From assembly GCA_902600895.1 (NCBI GenBank), contig CACKLF010000001.1, positions 82,945 through 146,944 of the forward strand: a DNA stretch of 64,000 nucleotides. The letters are read 5' to 3'. How positions within the stretch are numbered: position 1 is the first letter of the stretch; each line of letters starts with the position of its first letter. The notes under the pieces are model-generated. The model saw only the letters and a list, made by a program, of their open reading frames with translations, was not told the DNA's origin and searched no databases. This DNA is from an uncultured Alphaproteobacteria bacterium. Its GTDB lineage: Bacteria; Pseudomonadota; Alphaproteobacteria; Rhodobacterales; Rhodobacteraceae. Below, piece by piece: positions 1 through 9,372 of this stretch. The position numbers and the translations under genes were made by a program.

Positions 1-34
1 TCTAATAAGATGGCAGCCCATTTAGTTGGCAACT

Positions 35-1297
35 TCAAAAAATAAGATCAATAAGCTCATCTTTTCCAGTATTAACTTTATATTTGACTGGATTGGTAGA
101 ACTAATTACTCTTCCTTTTCTAATAACATAAAGTCTAGGGGGTTTGAGCCTTAACGCCTCTAAAGGGTTTTTGCACTGCAAAATAACTAAATCTCCATCA
201 CAACCTTTTTTAAGGCCATAATTATCAATGTGCATTGTCTTTGCAGGGTTTATTGTAACAGCTTTGAAACATTCCTCCATGTCTTTTACCCCAGTCATTT
301 GGGCAACATGCAAAGCCATATGAGCAACTTCAAGCATATCGTGAGATCCCAGAGGATACCATGGGTCCATGACACAGTCATGACCAAAAGCAACATTTAA
401 TCCAGCCTTAATTTGCTCTGGTACTCTAGTCAGGCCTCTTCTTTTTGGATATGTATCGTGCCGTCCCTGTATAGTGATATTAATCAAGGGGTTAGGAATT
501 ATATGCAGATCTGCTTCTAAGAGTAGTTCCATCAGTTTAGAAAAGTAATAATTATCCATTGAATGCATTGAGGTAAGGTGAGAACCAGCTACGCGACCTT
601 CAAGACCTAGGCGAGTTGTTTCAAATGCTAGTGTTTCAACATGTCTTGATAGGGGGTCGTCGCTCTCATCACAATGCATGTCTACCAAAAGGTCTTTTTT
701 TGCAGCAAGCTCACAAAGTGTTTTTACTGAAGACGCCCCATCAAGCATAGTTCTTTCAAAATGTGGTATTCCACCAACAACTTCTACGCCCATTTTTAAT
801 GAGGTCTCAAGGTTTTTTAAACAGTTGGCTCTATACAACCCATCTTGAGGAAAAGCAACAAGTTGGATGTCCAAGAACTCTTTCATTTCATTTTTAACAT
901 CGATTAAAGCTTCAACAGCCATCAGGCTATCACCTGAAACATCTACATGGGTGCGGATACCTAAGGTGCCTCTTGCTATTGACCATTTACATAGTTTTCT
1001 AGCTCGATTTTTAACAGCATCAGGAGTTAAATCTTTTTTTAATTCTCCCCAAAGATTAATGCCTTCCAATAGAGTGCCACTTTCGTTAATGCGTGGTAAG
1101 CCATAGCTCAAAGTGGCATCCATATGAAAATGACAATCTATAAAAGGTGATGTCACAAAATGCTCTTCAGCGTTAATTTCTGGTATATTAGATATTTGAA
1201 TATTTTTCGATAACTCAGCAATTTTTCCATTTTTAATTAAAATATCAATTTTTTCCTGATTAAAGTCCAAGCAGTTTCTAATTACTAAATCATTCAT
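35..1297 (-). CDS. Cytosine deaminase-like amidohydrolase
   Basis: 420-aa ORF; metal-dependent amidohydrolase motifs (FIDCHFHMD, HCDES, GHDCVMDPW); next to a nucleobase/nucleoside-type ABC importer. Confidence 0.85.
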   Translation of the reverse strand: MNDLVIRNCLDFNQEKIDILIKNGKIAELSKNIQISNIPEINAEEHFVTSPFIDCHFHMDATLSYGLPRINESGTLLEGINLWGELKKDLTPDAVKNRARKLCKWSIARGTLGIRTHVDVSGDSLMAVEALIDVKNEMKEFLDIQLVAFPQDGLYRANCLKNLETSLKMGVEVVGGIPHFERTMLDGASSVKTLCELAAKKDLLVDMHCDESDDPLSRHVETLAFETTRLGLEGRVAGSHLTSMHSMDNYYFSKLMELLLEADLHIIPNPLINITIQGRHDTYPKRRGLTRVPEQIKAGLNVAFGHDCVMDPWYPLGSHDMLEVAHMALHVAQMTGVKDMEECFKAVTINPAKTMHIDNYGLKKGCDGDLVILQCKNPLEALRLKPPRLYVIRKGRVISSTNPVKYKVNTGKDELIDLIF

Positions 1298-1311
1298 AAT
1301 TTCCTCACATA

Positions 1312-2262
1312 CTAGTGCCTCTCACCCCTTCTAAAAGGAATTAAGAGAGCTTTTGGGTATCTTGTTTTTTTTGCTGCAATAATCATAGCAATTATGCTCA
1401 AGAAAAAAGGCATCATTAGGAAGAATTGGTAAGGTACAACCGCACCCGCCAATTGTTGAGCTCGTACTTGATAGGCATCAAGACCTGCAAATAAAAGTGC
1501 TCCTAGAAGGGCCCGTTCTGGTTTCCAGGTAGCAAAAATAACAAGTGCTATCGCTATCCAACCTCTTCCATTTACCATTCCAAAATAAAAAGCGTCGAAG
1601 GCAGACATGGTTAAATACGCTCCTCCAACTGCCATTAAAGCACTTCCTAAAATTACTGCTACTGATCTTACAAATAAAACATCAATACCCTGTGCTTCAA
1701 GTGCCATCGGATTTTCCCCAGCCATTTTAATTGATAATCCAAAGGGAGTGGAATTTATCAACCAAAAAATAATTATTACGGATGCAAGTGCTAAATAGGT
1801 GAAAGGTGTATGTTGAAAAAGAGCTTCGCCAAAAAAGGGAATATCTGAGAGTAAAGGTATATCAAGGGGCTGAAAAGGTTCTATCTTCGGTGGGGTGGTA
1901 GAATATGGTAAGATTAGTTTAAAAGAGAAAAAACCTAATGAAGATGCTAGCATTGTTACACCTATTCCGGTTACATGCTGAGAGGCGCCCAAATATACTG
2001 AGAAAATTGCATGTATTAATCCAAATATTGCACCTACAAAAGCGGCGGCCAGAATGCCAGAATACAGCCCAGCCCCTTGGTACACTGCCATCCAGCCAAC
2101 CATAGCACCAATGGACATTATCCCTTCAATTCCAAGGTTAAGTACCCCTGAACGTTCACAAATCAATTCACCCAGAGTAGCGAAAATAAGTGGGCATGCG
2201 ATTCTTATTGTTGCTGCCCAAAATCCTGCTGTAAAAAGTATTTCAATAAAGTCAAAGATCAT
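1312..2262 (-). CDS. ABC transporter permease (BMP/nucleoside-type, YufQ-like)
   Basis: Hydrophobic permease; 'ERSGVLNLGIEGIM' signature of sugar/nucleoside-type permeases; operon context. Confidence 0.88.
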   Translation of the reverse strand: MIFDFIEILFTAGFWAATIRIACPLIFATLGELICERSGVLNLGIEGIMSIGAMVGWMAVYQGAGLYSGILAAAFVGAIFGLIHAIFSVYLGASQHVTGIGVTMLASSLGFFSFKLILPYSTTPPKIEPFQPLDIPLLSDIPFFGEALFQHTPFTYLALASVIIIFWLINSTPFGLSIKMAGENPMALEAQGIDVLFVRSVAVILGSALMAVGGAYLTMSAFDAFYFGMVNGRGWIAIALVIFATWKPERALLGALLFAGLDAYQVRAQQLAGAVVPYQFFLMMPFFLSIIAMIIAAKKTRYPKALLIPFRRGERH

Positions 2263-3332
2263 GACCTCTTTTCTCCAAACACTATTCTATACTGGATTAT
2301 AACTATACTTAGAAGGACAAATAATACTGTCAGAGCCACGATAACATCTGCTAAATAGGTTGGAACATTCATTGCTCTGCTCATAGCGTCTGCACCAACA
2401 TAGATTGACGCTAAAAAGGTACCAGAGACAATAATTCCTATAGGATTGAGGTTAGCAAGCATCGCAACCGCTATACCAGCGTATCCAAAGCCTGGTGACA
2501 AATCCAAGGTTAAATAACCTTTTAAACCAGCTGTTTCTGTTACTCCAGCCATTCCTGCCATTCCACCACTCAGAAGTGCCACTATAATTATTGTCCGTAT
2601 TACAGGTATACCAGCATGGTGGGACGCTGAAGGGTTTATGCCAACAGCCTTAATTTTGTATCCTAATATAGTACGGGACATTATGAGCCATATTGTTATA
2701 GCAGTGAAAATTGATATTATAAAACCAAGGTGTAATCTTGTTCTGGGTAAAATTTGAGGTAATACCCCTTCATCAATTACTGATGCTCCTTGGGGCCATC
2801 CAAGGGACATAGGGTCTTTCCAGGGACCTTCAAGGAGGTAGCCAACAAGCAGTACAACAATAAAATTTGTTAGTAGTGTGGTAACTACTTCATCAACCTT
2901 ATAATAATTACGAAGCAAGACAAGAGGGAGAAGCAGCAAACCTCCAGCGAGTGCACCAACTAAAAACAAAAATGGTATCATCAGAAAATTTGGCAACTGT
3001 ATAAGACCAGTTCCAAAAAAAGTCACAGCGAGTGCTCCAGCATAGAGTTGACCTTCAGCCCCTATATTCCAAAATTTCGCTCGAAAGGCTATGGCTGCTG
3101 CTAAGCCTGTAAGAATAATTGGTGTTGCCCTAGCTAGAGTTTCGGCAATGGCATTTTTAGAGCCAAAGGCTCCTATAAATAGTTTGTAGTATGACTCGAG
3201 AGGACTCACTCCAGCCAGTAATATTAAAACACTGGCTACAAGGAAGGAGAATATAACAGCTCCCATAGGGGCAAAAAATGCCAACCTCCGAGATATGAAA
3301 TCTCTTTGCTCCAATCTAAAATCAGCCATCAA
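2259..3332 (-). CDS. ABC transporter permease (BMP/nucleoside-type, YufP-like)
   Basis: Multi-TM; 'FWNIGAEGQLYAGAL' motif; overlaps neighbouring permease by 4 nt. Confidence 0.88.
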   Translation of the reverse strand: MMADFRLEQRDFISRRLAFFAPMGAVIFSFLVASVLILLAGVSPLESYYKLFIGAFGSKNAIAETLARATPIILTGLAAAIAFRAKFWNIGAEGQLYAGALAVTFFGTGLIQLPNFLMIPFLFLVGALAGGLLLLPLVLLRNYYKVDEVVTTLLTNFIVVLLVGYLLEGPWKDPMSLGWPQGASVIDEGVLPQILPRTRLHLGFIISIFTAITIWLIMSRTILGYKIKAVGINPSASHHAGIPVIRTIIIVALLSGGMAGMAGVTETAGLKGYLTLDLSPGFGYAGIAVAMLANLNPIGIIVSGTFLASIYVGADAMSRAMNVPTYLADVIVALTVLFVLLSIVIIQYRIVFGEKRS

Positions 3333-4839
3333 AGCTTTCCCCTGCCATCATCAAACCAATTTTAGAACGATTTAATTTTTCTGCACCAAAACTATTTGAG
3401 AGGCTACCGTTAAATAACACTGCAATTTTGTCAGAAAGCATAAGTAGTTCGTCCAAATCCTCTGTAATTAAGAGCACAGCGTTTCCCTTTTTTCTGACTT
3501 CCAAAATTATTTTCTGTATGGAGGCAATTGCACCTTCATCAAGTCCGCGTGTTGGTTGACAAGCAATTAGAAGTTTTGGACGTCTACTCAACCAACGTCC
3601 TAATAAAAGTTTTTGAACGTTTCCTCCTGATAACAGTCTGGCAGGCTGTTGCAGAGATTGGGTTCGAACATCATAAGTACTACAAAGTAAATGCGCAGAA
3701 TTCTTACAATTATCACGATTTAACCAGCCTAATGGAGACCTTACTTGTAGATCATTTGTCTCTGTCATTATTGAATTTTCCCAGACTGACATATCCCCTA
3801 TCAATCCATCAATATTACGATCCTCTGGTATATATGCCACTCCAAGATCCATAAATTGTTTTGGGGTATATGAAGTAATTTTTTTTCCCAAAAAAAACAT
3901 CTCGCCATTTTTAGGTTTCAGATGGCCTGCCATCATTTTTGCCAAAGGAATTTGTCCATTTCCCGTTACTCCTGCTATACCAAGGATTTCTCCTTCAAAA
4001 AGACTTATGTTTATTTCATTTAAGCCTTTACTGGAATCATTAATTGCGTCACAAGAAATATTCTGGAGCCGTATTACTTCAGAACCTTTTTTGACAGCTT
4101 GTTTTTTTGGATAGTCAACAGTACCTCCAACAATCATCTCTGCTAATTTTTTTCGGTCAGCGTTTTTAGTACAAACCTCTCCGACAGACCTTCCTTGCCT
4201 GAGCACAACTATCCGATCACTTACTGAAAGAATTTCATTAAGTTTATGGGATATTAAAATGACTGATAACCCTTTTGAAACCATTTGTTTGATTGTAGAA
4301 AATAAAGAATCTGTTTCTTGAGGTGTGAGTGCAGCTGTGGGTTCATCTAGAATTAATAGAGTACAGTCACGATAAAGCGTTTTAAGAATTTCTAGCCTCT
4401 GTTTCTCACTTACTGACAAGTTAATGACCAAAGTATCCGGCTCAATCGGTAAACCAAATATGTCACTTAAATTTCTTAATTTCTCTCTAGCAGATTTTTG
4501 TGGCAATGATGGGCTAAATAATGAACGCTCCCCTATGATAATATTCTCTAGAACAGTCAAGTTATCTGCCAAAGTGAAGTGCTGATGTACCATACCGATA
4601 CCAGCAGCTATAGCGCTTTCTGGTTTTCCACTTGGTAATTCTGATCCCTTAAATATTATCTCTCCATAATCCGCTTTATAATGACCAAATAAAATATTCA
4701 TAAGCGTGGTCTTACCTGCTCCATTTTCTCCCAATATTGCCAATACTTCGCCCTCTTTTTGACTAAAGCTAATATTATCGTTAGCGGTCAAGTTGCCGAA
4801 TCTTTTGGTTATATTTTTTATTTCTAGGAGATCAGTCAT
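3322..4839 (-). CDS. ABC transporter ATP-binding protein, duplicated ATPase domains (YufO-like)
   Basis: Walker A GENGAGKTT, LSVSEKQR / LSGGNVQK signatures, Walker B LLILDEPTAAL. Confidence 0.92.
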   Translation of the reverse strand: MTDLLEIKNITKRFGNLTANDNISFSQKEGEVLAILGENGAGKTTLMNILFGHYKADYGEIIFKGSELPSGKPESAIAAGIGMVHQHFTLADNLTVLENIIIGERSLFSPSLPQKSAREKLRNLSDIFGLPIEPDTLVINLSVSEKQRLEILKTLYRDCTLLILDEPTAALTPQETDSLFSTIKQMVSKGLSVILISHKLNEILSVSDRIVVLRQGRSVGEVCTKNADRKKLAEMIVGGTVDYPKKQAVKKGSEVIRLQNISCDAINDSSKGLNEINISLFEGEILGIAGVTGNGQIPLAKMMAGHLKPKNGEMFFLGKKITSYTPKQFMDLGVAYIPEDRNIDGLIGDMSVWENSIMTETNDLQVRSPLGWLNRDNCKNSAHLLCSTYDVRTQSLQQPARLLSGGNVQKLLLGRWLSRRPKLLIACQPTRGLDEGAIASIQKIILEVRKKGNAVLLITEDLDELLMLSDKIAVLFNGSLSNSFGAEKLNRSKIGLMMAGESFDG

Positions 4840-4847
4840 TTAAAAAA

Positions 4848-4876
4848 TGTCCCCGCAAATAGTTACTGCGGGGACA
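4848..4876 (-). terminator. Hairpin plus T-run between the BMP substrate-binding gene and its ABC ATPase gene
   Basis: Perfect 10-bp inverted repeat TGTCCCCGCA/TGCGGGGACA with 9-nt loop; on the minus strand followed by TTTTTT. Confidence 0.8.
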
Positions 4877-4893
4877 AGCTTGGCTCGTAAACG

Positions 4894-5901
4894 TTAAAAT
4901 GTTGATGTCGGTTCTTCGTCGTTAATTTCTACGACAAATTTCCCTGCTAAAATATCATCCGCGAGTTTTGCTACCTGCTCTTTCACATCACCAGATATTT
5001 TGTTTTCAAACTCATAATATGGTGCTAGTGAAGCGCCGCCACCGGCCATCATTGTCCAGCTATGATACTCCTCAGCCTTGAAGTTGCCACTTTTCACAAG
5101 GCCTATGGCGTGGTTAATGGCATTTTCCATATGCCAAAGGGCTGATGTCACAACAACATTTTCGCCATTTTCTTCTTTATTCATGTCATTCACATTTCCA
5201 AAAGCGAGGATACCTTTTTCTCTACATGCATCCACAACACCTGCTCTTTCGGCGTACATAATATCAACACCGGCCTCTATTTGTGCAAATGCGGCTTCTT
5301 TTGCCTTTGGTGGATCATACCAAGATCCAATAAAGGTTACCTTAAATTGTATGTCTGGTTTAACGGATCGTGCTCCGTTCATGAATGCATGGAATAATCG
5401 ATTTACTTCTCCAATCGCATATCCACCTACCATTCCGATCTTGTTTGCTTTTGTCATATGGCCAGCAATTATTCCCATTAGATAACAAGGTTCATGGATA
5501 TAGTTATCAAAGACTGAAAAATTATTTCCATGTGGTTTAAACGGGTCTCCCATTAAAAATGCAATCTCTGGATAATCGTCTGCTACTTTTCTTGCTTCCT
5601 TGCTTATTCCAAAAGCTTCTCCGACAATGAATTGCATACCACTGTCACAGTACTCTCTCATCACTCGGACGTAGTCTGTATTTGCTGTACTTTCCGAGTA
5701 AACATATTCAATTTCACCCCTTTTTGCGGCAGCATCGAGTGCTAGATGTAATCTCGCAACCCATTTTTGCTGTATTGGAACTGTATAAATTCCGGCTACT
5801 TTTATTTTTGATCCAGCAATTGCTGGTAAGGCTGTTAAGGCAGCAGTCGCTGCTGTTACTCCAACTGTGAATTCTCTTCGATTCATAAAAAGTTTTGGCA
5901 T
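4894..5901 (-). CDS. BMP family ABC transporter substrate-binding protein
   Basis: N-terminal Tat-like/signal segment (MNRREFTVGVTAATAALTALPAIA); BMP-family body; adjacent to cognate permeases and ATPase. Confidence 0.9.
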   Translation of the reverse strand: MPKLFMNRREFTVGVTAATAALTALPAIAGSKIKVAGIYTVPIQQKWVARLHLALDAAAKRGEIEYVYSESTANTDYVRVMREYCDSGMQFIVGEAFGISKEARKVADDYPEIAFLMGDPFKPHGNNFSVFDNYIHEPCYLMGIIAGHMTKANKIGMVGGYAIGEVNRLFHAFMNGARSVKPDIQFKVTFIGSWYDPPKAKEAAFAQIEAGVDIMYAERAGVVDACREKGILAFGNVNDMNKEENGENVVVTSALWHMENAINHAIGLVKSGNFKAEEYHSWTMMAGGGASLAPYYEFENKISGDVKEQVAKLADDILAGKFVVEINDEEPTSTF

Positions 5902-6572
5902 TTTTTATTCTCCGTTTTTTTTTATAATTTCATTAAGACAAAAATATACTCTGAAAGCGATTCTTTTTTTTATAAAGAGTGATATATTTCAATTTTTCTG
6001 TGGTTAGAGCATTAAATCAAATTTTGTTTGGTTATTTTTTGGACAAATGCTTTTCAGAATCGCCACCACTATTTTGGAATAGATTATCTGGCAGTTAGTG
6101 AATGTGAAATTAATGATACTTAAAAAGTATTAACTTCAAGTTTGTCGTTTTTAACTTCACCTTTTTTTCATGAAGTGAATACCCATGAGCTAAAATACAA
6201 AGAGTTAAGAATTAATTATATTTTTTTTTGTAGAAAATAGGGAATTTCATAGGACTATTTCCCAAAAACTGATGAAGGTTCTGCTAGTGAGTTCATGATA
6301 GGGTTCTTATCTAAATTATCTGAACTTTTCGAAAGATATGAATTGATGAAATCTCAAAAATTTCAGTTTGCTGGGTCTGTCAATGGTCACTGCAATAGCC
6401 GCAGTAAGGAGCCAATTAAATTGAATTCTGATTAAGGAATAGTATTTGATACGACTTATTATATGTTATATATAAAGTGATAGGTAGTGCACTTACTGGT
6501 TTGATCATCACAAAGCAGTTATTATAATCAAGTATGTTGAAAAGCATGTAATGAAATTTGAGGTCGAACTTA

Positions 6573-7010
6573 ATGAGTCGTTATGAGTACAAAATTAGAC
6601 CATTCAAGTTATCTGACCAAGTAGCACTGATAGATTTGTGGAAAATATGTAAACTGATAAGACCGTGGAACAGTCCTGAAAAAGATATTCAAAGGAAGTT
6701 AGATGTCCAAAGTGATTTGTTTTTAGTGTTGGAAATTAATAAAAATATTTTTGGAAGTGTGATGGCTGCCTATGATGGTCATAGAGGTATTGTAAATTAT
6801 TTGGCTGTTCATCCAAACTATCAAAAAAAAGGATTTGGGAGGATAATCATGGAGTATGTGGAAGCCGAATTAATCAGGAGAGGTTGCCCAAAGATAAATT
6901 TGCTTGTGAGATCAGATAATCATATTGTGAGTGATTTTTACAGTAAATTACTCTATCAAGAGCAGAATGACATCAAGGTTTTTGGTAAAAGGCTCATACC
7001 TGATAATTAA
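6573..7010 (+). CDS. GNAT family N-acetyltransferase (YpeA-like)
   Basis: GNAT acetyl-CoA motif 'VHPNYQKKGFGRIIMEYVE'; ATG at 6573 preferred over the TTG at 6558. Confidence 0.85.
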   Translation: MSRYEYKIRPFKLSDQVALIDLWKICKLIRPWNSPEKDIQRKLDVQSDLFLVLEINKNIFGSVMAAYDGHRGIVNYLAVHPNYQKKGFGRIIMEYVEAELIRRGCPKINLLVRSDNHIVSDFYSKLLYQEQNDIKVFGKRLIPDN

Positions 7011-7041
7011 TTAACAAATGTTAACCTACAGTGAAAATTGA

Positions 7042-7410
7042 ATGAAAAATGTAGTTGCAGCAGTTTTGAAGTGCAAAAATCGTTTTTTTATTGCACAGAG
7101 AAACAGAGACAAAGATTTCAGTTTTAAATGGGAATTTCCAGGAGGCAAGGTTGAACCTAACGAGTCATTAGAGGAGGCATTGAAAAGAGAGATCATGGAA
7201 GAGCTTTGCATACAAATTAAAATCAAGCATAAAATTACAGAACTCAGATATAAGCAAAAAGACTTTGAAATATTTCTACATTATTTTCTCTGCACGAGTG
7301 TTGGGACAATATATTTAAAAGAGCATGAAAACAGTACTTGGGTTACCAGATCTGAATTATATAATTTTGACTTTGCCCCCGGTGATTCAGAAGTCTTTCA
7401 ATTCTTGTAA
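7042..7410 (+). CDS. NUDIX / MutT-like (deoxy)nucleoside triphosphate pyrophosphohydrolase
   Basis: NUDIX box GGKVEPNESLEEALKREIMEELCI. Confidence 0.9.
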   Translation: MKNVVAAVLKCKNRFFIAQRNRDKDFSFKWEFPGGKVEPNESLEEALKREIMEELCIQIKIKHKITELRYKQKDFEIFLHYFLCTSVGTIYLKEHENSTWVTRSELYNFDFAPGDSEVFQFL

Positions 7411-7453
7411 TTGCTGACCTTCAGAGATCAGCCTTGAGAAAAGACATGAATAG

Positions 7454-7864
7454 TCACTGATAATCTACTGTCTTAAACCCCTTGTCTCTCCATTTGGTTA
7501 TTCCTCCATTTACGCTGAAAACATTTTTAAAATTCGTATTTTCTAACATGTACTGCGCAGCTACTTTTGTCCGTCTGCCAGTTCTACAAATTAGTAGTAT
7601 GGGTTGATCTACCGTAGCATTCTTTTTTACGTCACTTAGAAATTTTATTAAATTAGCCGTGCCATTTTTGTTAAATAAGGTAGAAGTAATACTGCCTTCA
7701 ATTATACCAGTCTCTTTCCATTCTTCTTCTCTTCTAATATCAATTAATATGGCATCATCTGATAATAATTTTACCATCTGCTCTATGGTAATTTCTAATT
7801 GTTTTGAATGGGCGAAGTTAAATGTAAATACAAGGGCCATTATGATTTTAAAGAAGAATTTCAC
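7454..7864 (-). CDS. Rhodanese-like domain protein, probably exported
   Basis: Signal-peptide-like N-terminus; rhodanese active-site loop LICRTGRRTKVAA. Confidence 0.85.
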   Translation of the reverse strand: MKFFFKIIMALVFTFNFAHSKQLEITIEQMVKLLSDDAILIDIRREEEWKETGIIEGSITSTLFNKNGTANLIKFLSDVKKNATVDQPILLICRTGRRTKVAAQYMLENTNFKNVFSVNGGITKWRDKGFKTVDYQ

Positions 7865-7908
7865 CTATTTTTCCTTTCAATCAGTGTTGCGATTGAGATA
7901 TGTGAATT

Positions 7909-8445
7909 ATGATCCCTTTTTGCAAGAATAAAATATCACACTTACAAAATAAAATTAATTCATGTAGTAAATTGGAAAGGTTGGAGATCATTACAATGCC
8001 GGAAAGTGTGTATCATTGTAGGGTAGTTGAGGAATTAAGTCCTTACATCACAGAGGTAAATTTTATTAAACGGACTTTAAAGGGTACTTGGAAAGTACCT
8101 CAAAAATTTTGTCACACAAAAGGTACGATAATTCATGGGGGTACGGTATCGTTTATTTTAGATACATCAATGTTTATATTACTAGCTGCCTTGAGCGAAA
8201 ATAAAAATTCGGGTTTAAGTTTAGGTTTAAATATACAATTCTTTAATATTGGTAAGCCAGGTCGCGTAGATGTCCATTCTCAACTTGAAAAAGAGGGAAG
8301 GAATATCGTTTTTGGTAGATGTGATTTATATCAGGAAGGTGAAACTATTGCTTCCGCAACACAGCAAATGAAAGTTTTTGAAAGCGAAACCAGATTGAAC
8401 TTTGATTTATTCTTTTCACCAGCGATAAAATATATAAAGGGATAG
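7909..8445 (+). CDS. PaaI-family (hotdog) thioesterase; true start may be 7996
   Basis: Hotdog features 'IIHGGTVSFILDTSM...LGLNIQFFNIGKPGRVDV'. Confidence 0.75.
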   Translation: MIPFCKNKISHLQNKINSCSKLERLEIITMPESVYHCRVVEELSPYITEVNFIKRTLKGTWKVPQKFCHTKGTIIHGGTVSFILDTSMFILLAALSENKNSGLSLGLNIQFFNIGKPGRVDVHSQLEKEGRNIVFGRCDLYQEGETIASATQQMKVFESETRLNFDLFFSPAIKYIKG

Positions 8446-8451
8446 TTTGAT

Positions 8452-9342
8452 TTATTCAGAAAAAGTTCTGACCTTAGTGGGTTCTCTGAGCTGAAAAAAG
8501 CTATAAACTGTTACACTAGATATAACTATTATCCCACCAATTAGTGTCTGAGTTGAAATTGTCTCGTTCAAAAAAAACCACACCCAAATTGGACCCAGCG
8601 AAAATTCTAGTAACATGAAGAGTGTAACCTCTGAAGCATAAAGGTATCTTGTCGCAAAAATGAAAGCAGAATTAACAAGTCCTGATAAAATTCCTCCCCA
8701 AAAAAAGCAGTAGGCGATTTCATTTAACGGAATGATGACATTGCCTGACCTAGCAAAAAATGTGGTTCCCATCACAAGTATTGCTGATATTAAAAGACAG
8801 GGTATCATATCCAAATATCTATACTTTCTAAGAATAATAGCGAAACTAGAAAAACTCAGGGCAGTACAAAATGCTAATAATATTCCAACAGATTGATTGG
8901 CACGTAGTCCCTCTGAAACCATCAGGCTTATACCCAAAAAAGCACAAAACATGATTAAAAATGTTCTTTTCGTGATCACTTCATTGAGTAAAAAATAGGC
9001 TAGGGCGGCTGTGACGAATGGGATTGTGCTAAGTGTGAATAAGGTGTTTGCTACAGATGTATTTTTGAGGCTATGAATAAAGCATATGTTTGCTATAGCT
9101 AAAAAACTTGCTGCTATTAGACTGGGCATACCCAGATTTATAATCATCTTAAAAGATCCTGACCTATAGTTGAGCAAGGTGAATGCAAAAATCACAATAA
9201 AAAAAGCCAAATTTCTATAGAAAGTAATTTGCCACGCATCAGCAGTCTCAAACTGCCTCATTATCAAACCTCCGAAGCTTATCCCTAAGGTTGAGAACAA
9301 TAAGAAATTTATAGCCATGGACTTTTGGGTAGGCATTGTCAT
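8452..9342 (-). CDS. DMT superfamily (EamA) transporter
   Basis: ~10 TM segments, duplicated EamA-like halves. Confidence 0.82.
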   Translation of the reverse strand: MTMPTQKSMAINFLLFSTLGISFGGLIMRQFETADAWQITFYRNLAFFIVIFAFTLLNYRSGSFKMIINLGMPSLIAASFLAIANICFIHSLKNTSVANTLFTLSTIPFVTAALAYFLLNEVITKRTFLIMFCAFLGISLMVSEGLRANQSVGILLAFCTALSFSSFAIILRKYRYLDMIPCLLISAILVMGTTFFARSGNVIIPLNEIAYCFFWGGILSGLVNSAFIFATRYLYASEVTLFMLLEFSLGPIWVWFFLNETISTQTLIGGIIVISSVTVYSFFQLREPTKVRTFSE

Positions 9343-9372
9343 TTAGGCGCTCACAATAGCAATACAAATTTT

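Noticed and set aside
867-1106. Plus-strand ORF antisense to the cytosine-deaminase-like gene
   Set aside because: Lies wholly inside a clear minus-strand CDS, with no family-like motifs; also applies to the other ~60-135 aa antisense/out-of-frame ORFs (e.g. 3528-3854, 5078-5485, 10133-10339, 13850-14092, 21112-21480, 29866-30489, 47467-47727)
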